The notes under the pieces: model-generated
Database searches by the model: none
Told to the model about the DNA's origin: nothing
What the model saw: only the letters and a program-made list of their open reading frames with translations
Part shown: positions 1 through 7,089 of the stretch, piece after piece
Numbering within the stretch: position 1 is the stretch's first letter
Layout: each line of letters starts with the position of its first letter
Source of the DNA: MAG-120531 sp041163765
GTDB taxonomy: Bacteria > Bacteroidota > Bacteroidia > Flavobacteriales > Flavobacteriaceae
NCBI GenBank assembly: GCA_041163765.1
Contig: JBEAQS010000071.1
Location: 1 to 9,322 of the forward strand
Length of the DNA stretch: 9,322 nucleotides
Direction: 5' to 3'
Program-made: the position numbers and the translations under genes

Positions 1-1170
1 CAAACCTAAAGTCTCGAAGTAACCTCCGTAAGTAGCTGAGTTGAAGGCATATGGAGCATCAGCACCGTATACAGGAGCGGTCGGGTTGTACAAAGTAGCG
101 TATCGCAAAGCTTCGTTGAAACCGTTCTGTTGATCTCTCTTAGTGTACGAGGTAGTAAAGTCAATTTTCAATTTGTCGTTCAAAGTTCTAGTAGAGAAGT
201 TTAAACGAGTGTTGAATTGCTCAAAACCTGAATTTAACAAGATACCTTCTACATCTCTGTAGTTGGTAGAGATTCGGTAGTTAGTGTCTCCAGCACCACC
301 TTGAACAGCGATGTTGTGCACTTTAGTTTGTCCTTGACGAGTAACTTCATCAATCCAATCTGTTTTAGATCCTAGATCACGACCACCCGCAGCGATAAAC
401 TCGTCTGGAGACATTAGGTCGATTTGATTTAAGATATCAGCAGTAGTGAACTGAGCGTTGTAGTTGAATTTAGGCTTGCCTTGAACCCCAGCACCAGATT
501 TAGTGGTCACCAAGATTACACCGCTAGATCCACGAGAACCGTAGATAGCAGCAGCAGAAGCATCTTTCAACACGTTGATAGAAGCGATATCAGAAGGGTC
601 GACGTTGGCTAGAGATGCACCAATAACTCCGTCGATTACAACAAGTGGAGAAGAGTTTGCACCGATGGTAGACAAACCTCTCAAACGGATAGTAGCTCCT
701 GAGTTAGGGTTACCACCTTTGTTGTAGATCTGAAGACCAGCAACTTTTCCTTGAAGTAATTGAGACGCGTCGTTTACGTTTCCTTTGTTAAAGTCTTTCT
801 CGCTGACAGCTACCACCGCTGAGGTGATTTCTTTTTCTCTTTGAGAACCATAACCGGTCAACACAACTTCGTCCAATTCATTTCCTGGGATAAGTACCAC
901 GTTGATGGTGTCTGAACTTCCTACTGTTACTTCTTGTCCGGTGTAACCAACAAAAGAGAAGAGAAGTACATCACCGGCTTTTGCAGAGATAGAATAATTT
1001 CCATCAAAGTCAGCCGAAGTACCAACTGAAGTACCTTTAATAACCACTGTAGCACCTGGCAGAGGGCCATTTGCATCAGAAACGTTACCGGATACTGTCT
1101 GCGCTCCTACCAATCCGAAGCACAAAAGTGCGCCGACAAGCAGAAAGCTTTTAAGTAGCGTAATTTTCAT
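1..1170 (-). CDS. SusC/RagA-family TonB-dependent outer-membrane transporter, N-terminal 390 residues (cut by window edge)
   Basis: Outer-membrane receptor that would import oligosaccharides with a SusD-type lipoprotein, powered by TonB. Reading leftward from ATG at 1170, the frame is open for exactly 390 codons to the window edge; complete family members are about 1000 residues, so the barrel is mostly missing. Visible parts: signal peptide (residues 1-23, cleavage after VGA), a carboxypeptidase-regulatory-like beta-sandwich domain (about 24-97), a TonB-box-like stretch LDEVVLTGYG (99-108), then the plug domain (about 112-226) ending in the SusC signature with IYGSRGSSGVILVTTKSG (209-226), followed by the first barrel strands. 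Codon use looks selected (many AAC, TAC, ATC, GGT, TCT), suggesting high expression. The maltodextrin substrate is inferred only from the divergent GH65/GH13 operon. A susD partner would lie beyond the left edge and cannot be seen. Confidence 0.95.
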   Translation of the reverse strand, partial: MKITLLKSFLLVGALLCFGLVGAQTVSGNVSDANGPLPGATVVIKGTSVGTSADFDGNYSISAKAGDVLLFSFVGYTGQEVTVGSSDTINVVLIPGNELDEVVLTGYGSQREKEITSAVVAVSEKDFNKGNVNDASQLLQGKVAGLQIYNKGGNPNSGATIRLRGLSTIGANSSPLVVIDGVIGASLANVDPSDIASINVLKDASAAAIYGSRGSSGVILVTTKSGAGVQGKPKFNYNAQFTTADILNQIDLMSPDEFIAAGGRDLGSKTDWIDEVTRQGQTKVHNIAVQGGAGDTNYRISTNYRDVEGILLNSGFEQFNTRLNFSTRTLNDKLKIDFTTSYTKRDQQNGFNEALRYATLYNPTAPVYGADAPYAFNSATYGGYFETLGL

Positions 1171-1217
1171 AAATGTTAATTTAGTTTAGTTAATTTTTAG
1201 TTTTTAGGTTTTTTTAA
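1171..1217 (-). promoter_or_regulatory. G-free, A-rich 5' leader of the susC-like gene with short tandem repeats
   Basis: Immediately upstream of the susC ATG, the minus strand has no G for 47 bases, so no Shine-Dalgarno sequence is possible. It holds two imperfect repeats of a CTAAA-CTAAA-TTAAC unit (1175-1189, and a longer version 1189-1207). Unstructured A-rich leaders of this kind are typical for well-translated Bacteroidota genes. The extent of the transcript is inferred. Confidence 0.45.
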
Positions 1218-1278
1218 CACTTGTAAAAAACAACATGCGCCTCGAATCATATCTGCCGTGTTGCTGGAGGTAATGGTG

Positions 1279-1307
1279 CAATTTTATCAACAACGATAAG
1301 GCTTCAA
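1279..1307 (-). promoter_or_regulatory. Candidate susC promoter (TTG, 18-bp spacer, TAAAATTG)
   Basis: On the minus strand a TTG (1307-1305) lies 18 bp before TAAAATTG (1286-1279), which differs at one base from the Bacteroidota -7 consensus TAnnTTTG; the known spacing to the -33 TTG is about 17-23 bp. Transcription would start near 1272 and give a leader of about 100 nt. The spacer contains part of the inverted repeat TTATC-N6-GATAA (1284-1299), a possible operator. No experimental support is visible. Confidence 0.35.
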
Positions 1308-1446
1308 CGGTTTTTGGACACGCTGCATTTATATCAAATGCTATGCAATTATAATCAAAAAAAAGCACGCTTTCAATATTTGCCGCCAAAATGAGGGTGA
1401 AAATTTCACTCTTTTGCGAGAAAATAATACAGTCAATCTGCTTGGA

Positions 1447-1460
1447 GTACTTGCAAATAC
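1447..1460. repeat. 14-bp near-palindrome GTACTTGCAAATAC
   Basis: The arms GTACTTG and CAAATAC are complementary at 6 of 7 positions with an even centre. A second palindrome with the same TATTTG/CAAATA arms lies 31.5 bp away, centre to centre (1479-1491), about three helical turns. This may be half of a paired operator, but AT-rich DNA gives such sites by chance. Confidence 0.3.
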
Positions 1461-1478
1461 TAAAAATATTGAATCTGC

Positions 1479-1491
1479 TATTTGCCAAATA
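1479..1491. repeat. 13-bp perfect palindrome TATTTG-C-CAAATA
   Basis: Perfect six-base arms flank a single central C. Its arms match the palindrome at 1447-1460, and the 8-mer TATTTGCC recurs at 1377-1384. It lies in the middle of the divergent region, where it could serve either promoter. The protein that would bind is unknown; the odd spacing without central CG makes it a poorer fit to the LacI regulator than the sites at 1583-1627. Confidence 0.3.
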
Positions 1492-1582
1492 CGAAAAATC
1501 AACCCTAAGATTTTAAACATAATACCACATGAGTGTTAAATATTTCTAAAAATCCTGTGTTTTATCCAATAAAATAGGGAAA

Positions 1583-1596
1583 TAAAGTCGATTTAA
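1583..1596. promoter_or_regulatory. Candidate LacI-family operator 1 (TAAAGTC|GATTTAA)
   Basis: This is a 14-bp palindrome centred on CG with 5 of 7 base pairs symmetric, the form usual for LacI-family operators whose hinge leucine wedges into a central CpG. The neighbouring regulator keeps that leucine. Its centre is 31 bp from the second site at 1614-1627. Assignment to this regulator is inference. Confidence 0.3.
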
Positions 1597-1613
1597 CACC
1601 CTAAATACAACAC

Positions 1614-1627
1614 CGAAATCGTTATCG
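1614..1627. promoter_or_regulatory. Candidate LacI-family operator 2 (CGAAATC|GTTATCG)
   Basis: This palindrome is centred on CG with 5 of 7 pairs symmetric and resembles the cre-type pattern seen for CcpA/LacI-family regulators apart from its outer bases. It shares AAnTCGnT with the site at 1583-1596. It lies just upstream of the regulator gene, which fits autoregulation. An overlapping reading of the same bases is AATCG-N4-CGATT (1617-1630). Confidence 0.35.
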
Positions 1628-1671
1628 ATTCCTTGAGGTTATCAACAATCGCCTTGTATGTGCTTAATCAA

Positions 1672-1679
1672 TAGGTTTG
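1672..1679 (+). promoter_or_regulatory. Possible -7 element for the lacI operon (TAGGTTTG)
   Basis: An exact match to TAnnTTTG, but the nearest upstream TTG (1654-1656) is only 15 bp away, shorter than usual. If used, transcription would start near 1686, downstream of the ATG at 1658 and upstream of the ATG at 1700 and the TTG at 1736. A weaker look-alike, TATATTCG, is at 1706-1713. An exact match can occur by chance in a region this long. Confidence 0.25.
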
Positions 1680-1735
1680 TCGCTGATTTTAAGCGGCTAA
1701 TGCTTTATATTCGCACCGATCAAATCTTGGTATTT

Positions 1736-2755
1736 TTGGCAAAAAAGTATACACTTAAGGATCTGGCTCTAGAGCTTAATCTATCCATCTCTACGGTTTC
1801 AAAGGCCCTGAACAACAGTCCTGAGATCAGTGAGGATACACAGAAGAAGGTGTTGGCACTAGCCCAATTATACCATTACAGGCCCAACAGTACTGCCTTG
1901 CGGCTCAGAGAGAGTCGCAGCAACCACATCGGAGTAGTATTGCCTGATTTGGTACATCATTTCTTTACTACGGTATTTAAAGGCATCGAGGAGTATGCCA
2001 ATGCACGGGGCTTTAATGTCAGTGTTTGTTTTTCCGATGACAGCAACCAAAAAGAAATGGACGCAATTAATTTGCTCTTGGACAGCGGGGTTGATGGAAT
2101 CATCCTCTCTTTAGCTGGTCAAACTCAGCAATTAGCCGCTTGGTCACACTTGCAAGAAGTGGCCGCCCAAGGAACACCTTTGGTGATGTTTGACCGGGTT
2201 ACCGATCATGTTCCTGGTGATCAAGTGATGATCGACGATGTGCACAGTGCTTATAAAGCCACGCAAAGATTGATTGAGATGGGTCGTACAAGGATCGCTT
2301 TACTCACTACAGAATCCTATTTAAGTGTCAATCAAGACCGACAGAGTGGATACATTAAAGCATTAAATGAAAGCAATTTAACCTACGAGGCACAACGGGT
2401 ATTGGCACTTCCCAAATCAGATGTAGATCCAGCTTCTCTGAAAACGTTTTTTGCTGAATGCCCAGTAGATGCAGTTCTCTGTGTCAATGAACTCATTGCC
2501 GTTCAAGCCATGCATGTGGTTGCTGACTTGGGAAAACGCATACCTGAAGACGTAGCGTTTATCGGGTATAACAACGGAATGCTTTCCAAGTATTCCTATC
2601 CCAGTTTAACGGTAGTGGACCAACAAGGATACCTCATGGGAGAAAAGTCAGCCGAGGTGCTGATCGATAAAATATGCCACAAGACCCCTTTGGATATCAA
2701 CAAATACGTAATACCCACCACATTGGTAGAGCGAAATTCTACCCCGAATACCTAA
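1736..2755 (+). CDS. LacI-family transcriptional regulator of the alpha-glucan locus
   Basis: Sugar-responsive DNA-binding repressor/activator acting in the cytoplasm as a dimer. With the TTG start at 1736 it has 339 residues, the usual LacI length: helix-turn-helix at 6-25 (TLKDLALELNLSISTVSKAL), hinge helix at 51-58 (NSTALRLR) with the operator-wedging leucine at 57, then a periplasmic-binding-protein-like sugar domain (about 64-335). I chose TTG because homology begins at KKYTLKD and the flavoprotein gene downstream also starts at TTG. An ATG at 1700 (12 extra codons) or 1658 (26 extra) is possible, but the extra residues are not family-like. It is first in the operon, 7 bases before pgmB, and divergent from the susC-like gene, so it probably controls both and itself. 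The inducer is not visible; maltose or a maltodextrin is a guess from context. Confidence 0.93.
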   Translation: MAKKYTLKDLALELNLSISTVSKALNNSPEISEDTQKKVLALAQLYHYRPNSTALRLRESRSNHIGVVLPDLVHHFFTTVFKGIEEYANARGFNVSVCFSDDSNQKEMDAINLLLDSGVDGIILSLAGQTQQLAAWSHLQEVAAQGTPLVMFDRVTDHVPGDQVMIDDVHSAYKATQRLIEMGRTRIALLTTESYLSVNQDRQSGYIKALNESNLTYEAQRVLALPKSDVDPASLKTFFAECPVDAVLCVNELIAVQAMHVVADLGKRIPEDVAFIGYNNGMLSKYSYPSLTVVDQQGYLMGEKSAEVLIDKICHKTPLDINKYVIPTTLVERNSTPNT

Positions 2756-2762
2756 AATAAGC

Positions 2763-3416
2763 ATGAAAAAAGGAATGATTTTTGACCTAGATGGGGTCAT
2801 CGTCGATACAGCTAAATACCACTATTTGGCGTGGAAGAAAATGGCTGCTCAGTTTGGATATGATTTTACTGAGGAAGAAAATGAAGCGTTTAAAGGGGTG
2901 AGCAGGGCCCGTTGTATGGAGCTGTTGCTTGAAATGGCCCAGGTTGAGGCTACTGAGGAGCAAATTAATGAATGGTTGTCTCAAAAAAACCAAGATTACT
3001 TGGCCTACATAGAACAGATGGACCAGGAGGAGATATTACCTGGAGTTTTGACCGCTTTATCCTTCTTTAAATCACGGCAAATCCCCATGGCTTTGGGATC
3101 GGCGAGCAAAAATGCGCGACCTATTTTGGAAAAGGTAGGTCTTTTGTCTTATTTTGACGCCATAGTAGATGGCAACGATGTATCTGCAGCAAAACCCGAT
3201 CCTGAAGTTTTTTTGGTCGCCGCCCGACAATTGGGGCTGGCTCCAGAACAATGTGTGGTTTTTGAGGATTCAACCGCAGGTATTGAAGCAGCTCAGCGGG
3301 CTGACATGGGTACAGTAGGTATTGGCCATCCCGACAGTTTGGGAAAAGCTGATGTTGTTTTTGCCCAGTTTACAGACATGGATGAAACTTTTTTAAACGG
3401 ATTATTGACAGCATAA
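2763..3416 (+). CDS. pgmB: Beta-phosphoglucomutase (HAD superfamily)
   Basis: Cytoplasmic enzyme converting beta-glucose-1-phosphate to glucose-6-phosphate through a beta-glucose-1,6-bisphosphate intermediate. The 217 residues match the usual length and nearly the numbering of the Lactococcus enzyme: nucleophile D8 and acid/base D10 in FDLDG (7-11), T16 and H20 in DTAKYH (15-20), substrate-binding GVSR (45-48), phosphate-binding SASKN (113-117), K144 in KPDP, and metal-binding ED (168-169). The cap domain covers about residues 15-90. The DTAxYH and GVSR motifs separate it from generic HAD phosphatases. It is followed after one base by the GH65 gene, whose product is its substrate; this pairing is the standard phosphorolytic maltose route. 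No Shine-Dalgarno precedes the ATG. Confidence 0.95.
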   Translation: MKKGMIFDLDGVIVDTAKYHYLAWKKMAAQFGYDFTEEENEAFKGVSRARCMELLLEMAQVEATEEQINEWLSQKNQDYLAYIEQMDQEEILPGVLTALSFFKSRQIPMALGSASKNARPILEKVGLLSYFDAIVDGNDVSAAKPDPEVFLVAARQLGLAPEQCVVFEDSTAGIEAAQRADMGTVGIGHPDSLGKADVVFAQFTDMDETFLNGLLTA

Positions 3417-3417
3417 T

Positions 3418-5730
3418 ATGAATCAAGATTACATCAAAGCAGATGCCTGGAAAATTATAGAAGAAGGCTTTAGCGCCGATCAGGTTAAGTCATCAGAGAG
3501 TTTATTCAGCATTGGAAACGGTGCCATGGGCCAACGCGCCAACTTTGAAGAGCACTACTCAGGACCTACTTTTCAAGGCAGCTATATCGGAGGTGTGTAT
3601 TATCCAGATAAAACACGAGTAGGCTGGTGGAAAAACGGATATCCCGAGTATTTTGCCAAAGTGCTCAATGCGCCCAGTTGGATTGGTATCGATGTGTACG
3701 TGAACGGAACTCGTCTCGATTTGAACCAGTGTACCAGCGTGCGCTCTTTTCGCAGAGAACTCGATATGGAGCACGGAGTATATACCCGAAGTTTTGAAGC
3801 GGAACTGGCGGATGGGCTCCAGGTCAAAGTTACGTCCGTGCGTTTCTTAAGTATGAAAGTGGATGAGCTCGGGGCTATTCGCTACAGCGTGACACCGCTG
3901 AATCAGGATGCTGATGTACGGATGACGCCTTATTTGGATAGTTCAATTACCAACCACGATTCCAACTGGGACGATGCTTTTTGGAACACCACCGAAGTTC
4001 ACGTGGCTCAAGACCAAGCATTTATATTAGCGCAAACCAACAAAACCAATTTCAAGACCTGTACGTTTATGGGGGTTGGGCTTTACCTGGATGGTAAAAA
4101 AGTGGTGTCTTCAGGGACATCGGATCAACAAGAAAAATGGGCTGGCATTACGTATAGCCAGCACGTAGCTCAAGGATCCGTATTGACTTTGGAGAAGTTT
4201 GGGGGGTATGTGGTTGAAAAATTCCATAACCGTTCAGCCCTTGAGGTGGCACAGGATGTGGTTTCTGAGGCATTGGCTACAGGTTTTGACCAGTATTTAA
4301 ACTGGCAACATCAAGCTTGGGAAACTATTTGGTCGACCAGTGATATCACCATCGAAGGAGATGTAAAAGCGCAACAAGGAATTCGTTTTAATGTATTTCA
4401 GCTCAACCAAACCTATTCCGGTAAAAACCCTCAGCTCAACATAGGACCCAAAGGATTTACCGGAGAAAAGTACGGCGGCAGTACCTATTGGGATACCGAA
4501 GCCTACTGTATTCCATTTTACATGGCAACCAAAAATCAGCGCGTCGCAAGAAACCTGTTGCAATACCGCTACAATCAGTTGGATCGGGCCATTGAAAATG
4601 CGCAAAAGCTCGGATTTAAAGATGGGGCAGCGCTCTATCCAATGGTGACCATGAATGGGGAGGAGTGCCACAACGAGTGGGAGATTACCTTTGAGGAGAT
4701 ACACCGCAATGCGGCTATTGCCTTTGCCATTTTTAATTACTACCGATATACAGGAGACTACAGCTACATTCCAGAAATGGGATTAGAAGTGTTGATCGGC
4801 ATTGCGCGATTCTGGCACCAACGGGCTACGTTCTCTAAACACAAAAACGCTTATGTGATTTTGGGGGTAACCGGTCCCAATGAATACGAAAACAACGTAA
4901 ATAACAACTGGTACACCAATTATGCGGCCAAATGGTGTATTGAGTATGCATCGGAACAGATCACCAAGGTAAAAGAGGGATATCCAGATGATTACGCCCG
5001 AATCAAAGGGATTACCAAAGTAGATCGATACGAAGTAGATGCTTGGCTCAAAGTGGCCAAAAACATGTACTTCCCATACGATAAAGACCTCGATGTTTTC
5101 TTGCAGAATGACGGCTTCTTGGATAAGGAATTAATACCAGTCTCTGAATTGCCAAAATCCCAAAGACCGATTAACCAGAGATGGAGTTGGGACCGTATTT
5201 TGCGCTCAGTGTATATCAAACAGGCCGACGTACTGCAAGGGTTCTACTTCTTTGAGGATCATTTTGACCAAGCTACGCTCGCCCGTCATTTCGATTTTTA
5301 CGAACCTTTTACCGTTCATGAATCGTCGCTTTCTCCCTGTGTTCACGCTATTCAAGCGGCCAAATTGGGTCGTATGGAACAAGCCTACCAGTTTTATTTG
5401 AGAACTTCTCGATTGGATTTAGATGACTACAATAAAGAGGTAGAAGAAGGCTTGCACATCACTTCCATGGCGGGGACTTGGATGAGTATTGTAGAAGGTT
5501 TTGCCGGTTTGCGTATTGTGGATGACAAACTTTCCTTTCACCCGCAGATTCCTGAACAGTGGGGGTCATATTCGTTTAAAATCAACTTTAGAAATAGAAT
5601 TCTGAAAGTGGACATTTCAAAAGCACAGGTGGCTTTTACGCTCTCAGGAGACACCGAGATGTCTATCCGAATGTTGGGAAAACGCGTGGTGTTATCGCCT
5701 GACCAAACTACGATTCATCCTTTGTCCTAA
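3418..5730 (+). CDS. GH65 inverting glycoside phosphorylase, probably maltose phosphorylase
   Basis: Cytoplasmic enzyme that would cleave maltose with phosphate into glucose and beta-glucose-1-phosphate, saving one ATP. At 770 residues it is full length for the family: N-terminal beta-super-sandwich (about 12-270), linker helices, (alpha/alpha)6 barrel (about 320-690) and a C-terminal beta-sandwich. Visible sites: YWDTE (357-361) for sugar binding; general acid E489 in TGPNEYENNVNNNWYTN; KQ (601-602), which in phosphorylases replaces the catalytic base of GH65 hydrolases; and the phosphate-binding HESSLS (634-639). There is no signal peptide. It sits between pgmB (1-base gap) and the GH13 gene (stop directly followed by ATG). 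GH65 also includes trehalose, kojibiose and nigerose phosphorylases, all giving beta-glucose-1-phosphate; maltose is favoured because of the alpha-amylase and SusC neighbours and the overall similarity I recognise. Confidence 0.93.
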   Translation: MNQDYIKADAWKIIEEGFSADQVKSSESLFSIGNGAMGQRANFEEHYSGPTFQGSYIGGVYYPDKTRVGWWKNGYPEYFAKVLNAPSWIGIDVYVNGTRLDLNQCTSVRSFRRELDMEHGVYTRSFEAELADGLQVKVTSVRFLSMKVDELGAIRYSVTPLNQDADVRMTPYLDSSITNHDSNWDDAFWNTTEVHVAQDQAFILAQTNKTNFKTCTFMGVGLYLDGKKVVSSGTSDQQEKWAGITYSQHVAQGSVLTLEKFGGYVVEKFHNRSALEVAQDVVSEALATGFDQYLNWQHQAWETIWSTSDITIEGDVKAQQGIRFNVFQLNQTYSGKNPQLNIGPKGFTGEKYGGSTYWDTEAYCIPFYMATKNQRVARNLLQYRYNQLDRAIENAQKLGFKDGAALYPMVTMNGEECHNEWEITFEEIHRNAAIAFAIFNYYRYTGDYSYIPEMGLEVLIGIARFWHQRATFSKHKNAYVILGVTGPNEYENNVNNNWYTNYAAKWCIEYASEQITKVKEGYPDDYARIKGITKVDRYEVDAWLKVAKNMYFPYDKDLDVFLQNDGFLDKELIPVSELPKSQRPINQRWSWDRILRSVYIKQADVLQGFYFFEDHFDQATLARHFDFYEPFTVHESSLSPCVHAIQAAKLGRMEQAYQFYLRTSRLDLDDYNKEVEEGLHITSMAGTWMSIVEGFAGLRIVDDKLSFHPQIPEQWGSYSFKINFRNRILKVDISKAQVAFTLSGDTEMSIRMLGKRVVLSPDQTTIHPLS

Positions 5731-7089
5731 ATGAAAAAAATTGTGTTGGCCGTCCTGGGATTGGCCGTCTTAGCTTGTCAAAAAATGAAGAAAGAAGAAA
5801 CCACTGCCCTAGGGTTGCCTGAGATGTCGCGGGAAATTATGGCAAAATCAGTGATTTATGAGGCCAATATACGTCAATATTCCCCCGAGGGGAGTTTTAA
5901 CGCATTTGCCCAGGACCTGCCAGAGCTCAAAAAACTAGGTGTGGACATTATTTGGCTGATGCCGGTGTACCCCATTTCCACCACCAACAGCAAAGGAAGT
6001 TTGGGATCGTATTACGCGGTGTCGGATTACACAGGGGTCAACCCGGAGTTTGGCACATTGACGGATCTAAAAGCATTGATCAACCAGGCGCACGAGTTGG
6101 GCATGTATGTGATTTTGGACTGGGTACCCAACCACACGGGCTGGGATCACCATTGGCTGAAAAGTCATCCGGAATGGTATACGCAGAACGAGCAGGGCCA
6201 GCCCACGCATCCCGTAGGTACCGACTGGACAGATACCGCCGATTTGAACTATGACAGCGCTGAGATGCGCGCTCAAATGGTCAAAGACATGCAGTATTGG
6301 ATCACCGAGGCCAACATCGACGGTTTTCGATGTGATATGGCCGGGATGGTTCCTGTCGATTTCTGGGCATCGACGATCCCTGCCCTCCGCGCCATGAAAC
6401 CGATCGTGATGTTGGCCGAAGCCTGGGAGCCCGCTTTGATCGAGGCGGGATTTGATATGGCCTACGGCTGGGAAACCCACCACATCTCCAACCGAATCGC
6501 TCGAGGAGAAAACGATGTCAACGCTTGGCGTCACCGTATGGACGAGGTGTCATCTATGTATCCTACCGGCACTATTCTGATGAATTTCACTTCGAACCAC
6601 GATGAGAACTCCTGGAACGGAAGTGCCCCCGAGCGATTGGGGCCAGCATTGGAAACTGCGGCAGCTTTGATGTATACGGCTCCGGGAATGCCTTTGATCT
6701 ACAGTGGACAAGAATACAATCTCGACAAACGATTGCTGTTTTTTGAGAAAGACTCGATCGATCGGGTAAAATCTACGATGTTTGGTGTGTACGAGCGATT
6801 GGGTGCGTTAAAAAAATCCACAAATGCATTGGATGCTGGTCACGATGGGGCTACCTACAGAGACCTACCCAACAGCGCGGGAGATCGCGTTTTGACTTTT
6901 GAACGCGCTAAAGGCGAGGACCGCTTGTACTACATCGCCAACTTTAGCGCTGATCCAAAGTCATTTACCGTGGATATCACCGGTTCGTTGGTGGACTATA
7001 TGACGGGTCAACCTCTGGAGTTTGCCCCAGGAGCTACATGGACGCTAGCTCCGTATCAATACCATATTTTACTGCCTAAAAAGCCTTAA
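5731..7089 (+). CDS. GH13 alpha-amylase-family lipoprotein
   Basis: Would hydrolyse alpha-1,4-glucans or maltodextrins outside the inner membrane. The 452 residues begin with a lipoprotein signal ending in VLAC (acylated Cys16). The catalytic barrel carries all four GH13 regions: DWVPNH (130-135), GFRCD with nucleophile D202, LAE with acid/base E230, and NHD with D291. A domain B loop lies around 140-175 and a short beta-sandwich C domain at about 370-450; there is no starch-binding module. The residues after the Cys (QKMKKEE) partly resemble the lipoprotein export signal that sends Bacteroidota lipoproteins to the cell surface, so surface and periplasmic location are both possible. It starts directly after the GH65 stop. 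Exact specificity (alpha-amylase, neopullulanase or maltogenic enzyme) cannot be read from the sequence. Confidence 0.92.
   Translation: MKKIVLAVLGLAVLACQKMKKEETTALGLPEMSREIMAKSVIYEANIRQYSPEGSFNAFAQDLPELKKLGVDIIWLMPVYPISTTNSKGSLGSYYAVSDYTGVNPEFGTLTDLKALINQAHELGMYVILDWVPNHTGWDHHWLKSHPEWYTQNEQGQPTHPVGTDWTDTADLNYDSAEMRAQMVKDMQYWITEANIDGFRCDMAGMVPVDFWASTIPALRAMKPIVMLAEAWEPALIEAGFDMAYGWETHHISNRIARGENDVNAWRHRMDEVSSMYPTGTILMNFTSNHDENSWNGSAPERLGPALETAAALMYTAPGMPLIYSGQEYNLDKRLLFFEKDSIDRVKSTMFGVYERLGALKKSTNALDAGHDGATYRDLPNSAGDRVLTFERAKGEDRLYYIANFSADPKSFTVDITGSLVDYMTGQPLEFAPGATWTLAPYQYHILLPKKP

Larger units (their letters stand above)
1171..1735. other. Divergent intergenic regulatory region between susC-like gene and lacI operon
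   Basis: This AT-rich stretch separates the susC-like gene (leftward) from the sugar operon (rightward) and must hold both promoters. I see no RNA gene, insertion sequence or convincing protein gene in it. It contains a G-free susC leader, a promoter-like pair for susC, two sets of palindromes each spaced about three helical turns, and three copies of the 8-mer GTGTTAAA. These are listed separately. If the regulator really starts at the ATG at 1658 or 1700, its first codons would overlap the right end of this region. Confidence 0.7.

Noticed and set aside
1204..1488. Open reading frame of 94 codons on the minus strand in the divergent intergenic region
   Set aside because: Composition is ordinary for AT-rich non-coding DNA, no recognisable domain, and it overlaps the candidate susC promoter and leader.
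1617..1630. AATCG-N4-CGATT inverted repeat as a separate operator
   Set aside because: It overlaps the CG-centred 14-mer at 1614-1627 and is an alternative reading of the same bases, so it is not listed separately.
1284..1648. TTATCAACAA direct repeat (1284-1293 and 1639-1648) as a shared operator of both promoters
   Set aside because: Only ten bases match and the flanks differ; kept as a note, not strong enough for a feature.
4297..4704. 135-codon minus-strand frame inside the GH65 gene
   Set aside because: Lies entirely antisense to a well-conserved enzyme whose catalytic motifs are in the plus frame; no motif of its own.
6067..6534. 155-codon minus-strand frame inside the GH13 gene
   Set aside because: Antisense shadow of the conserved catalytic barrel; no recognisable family.
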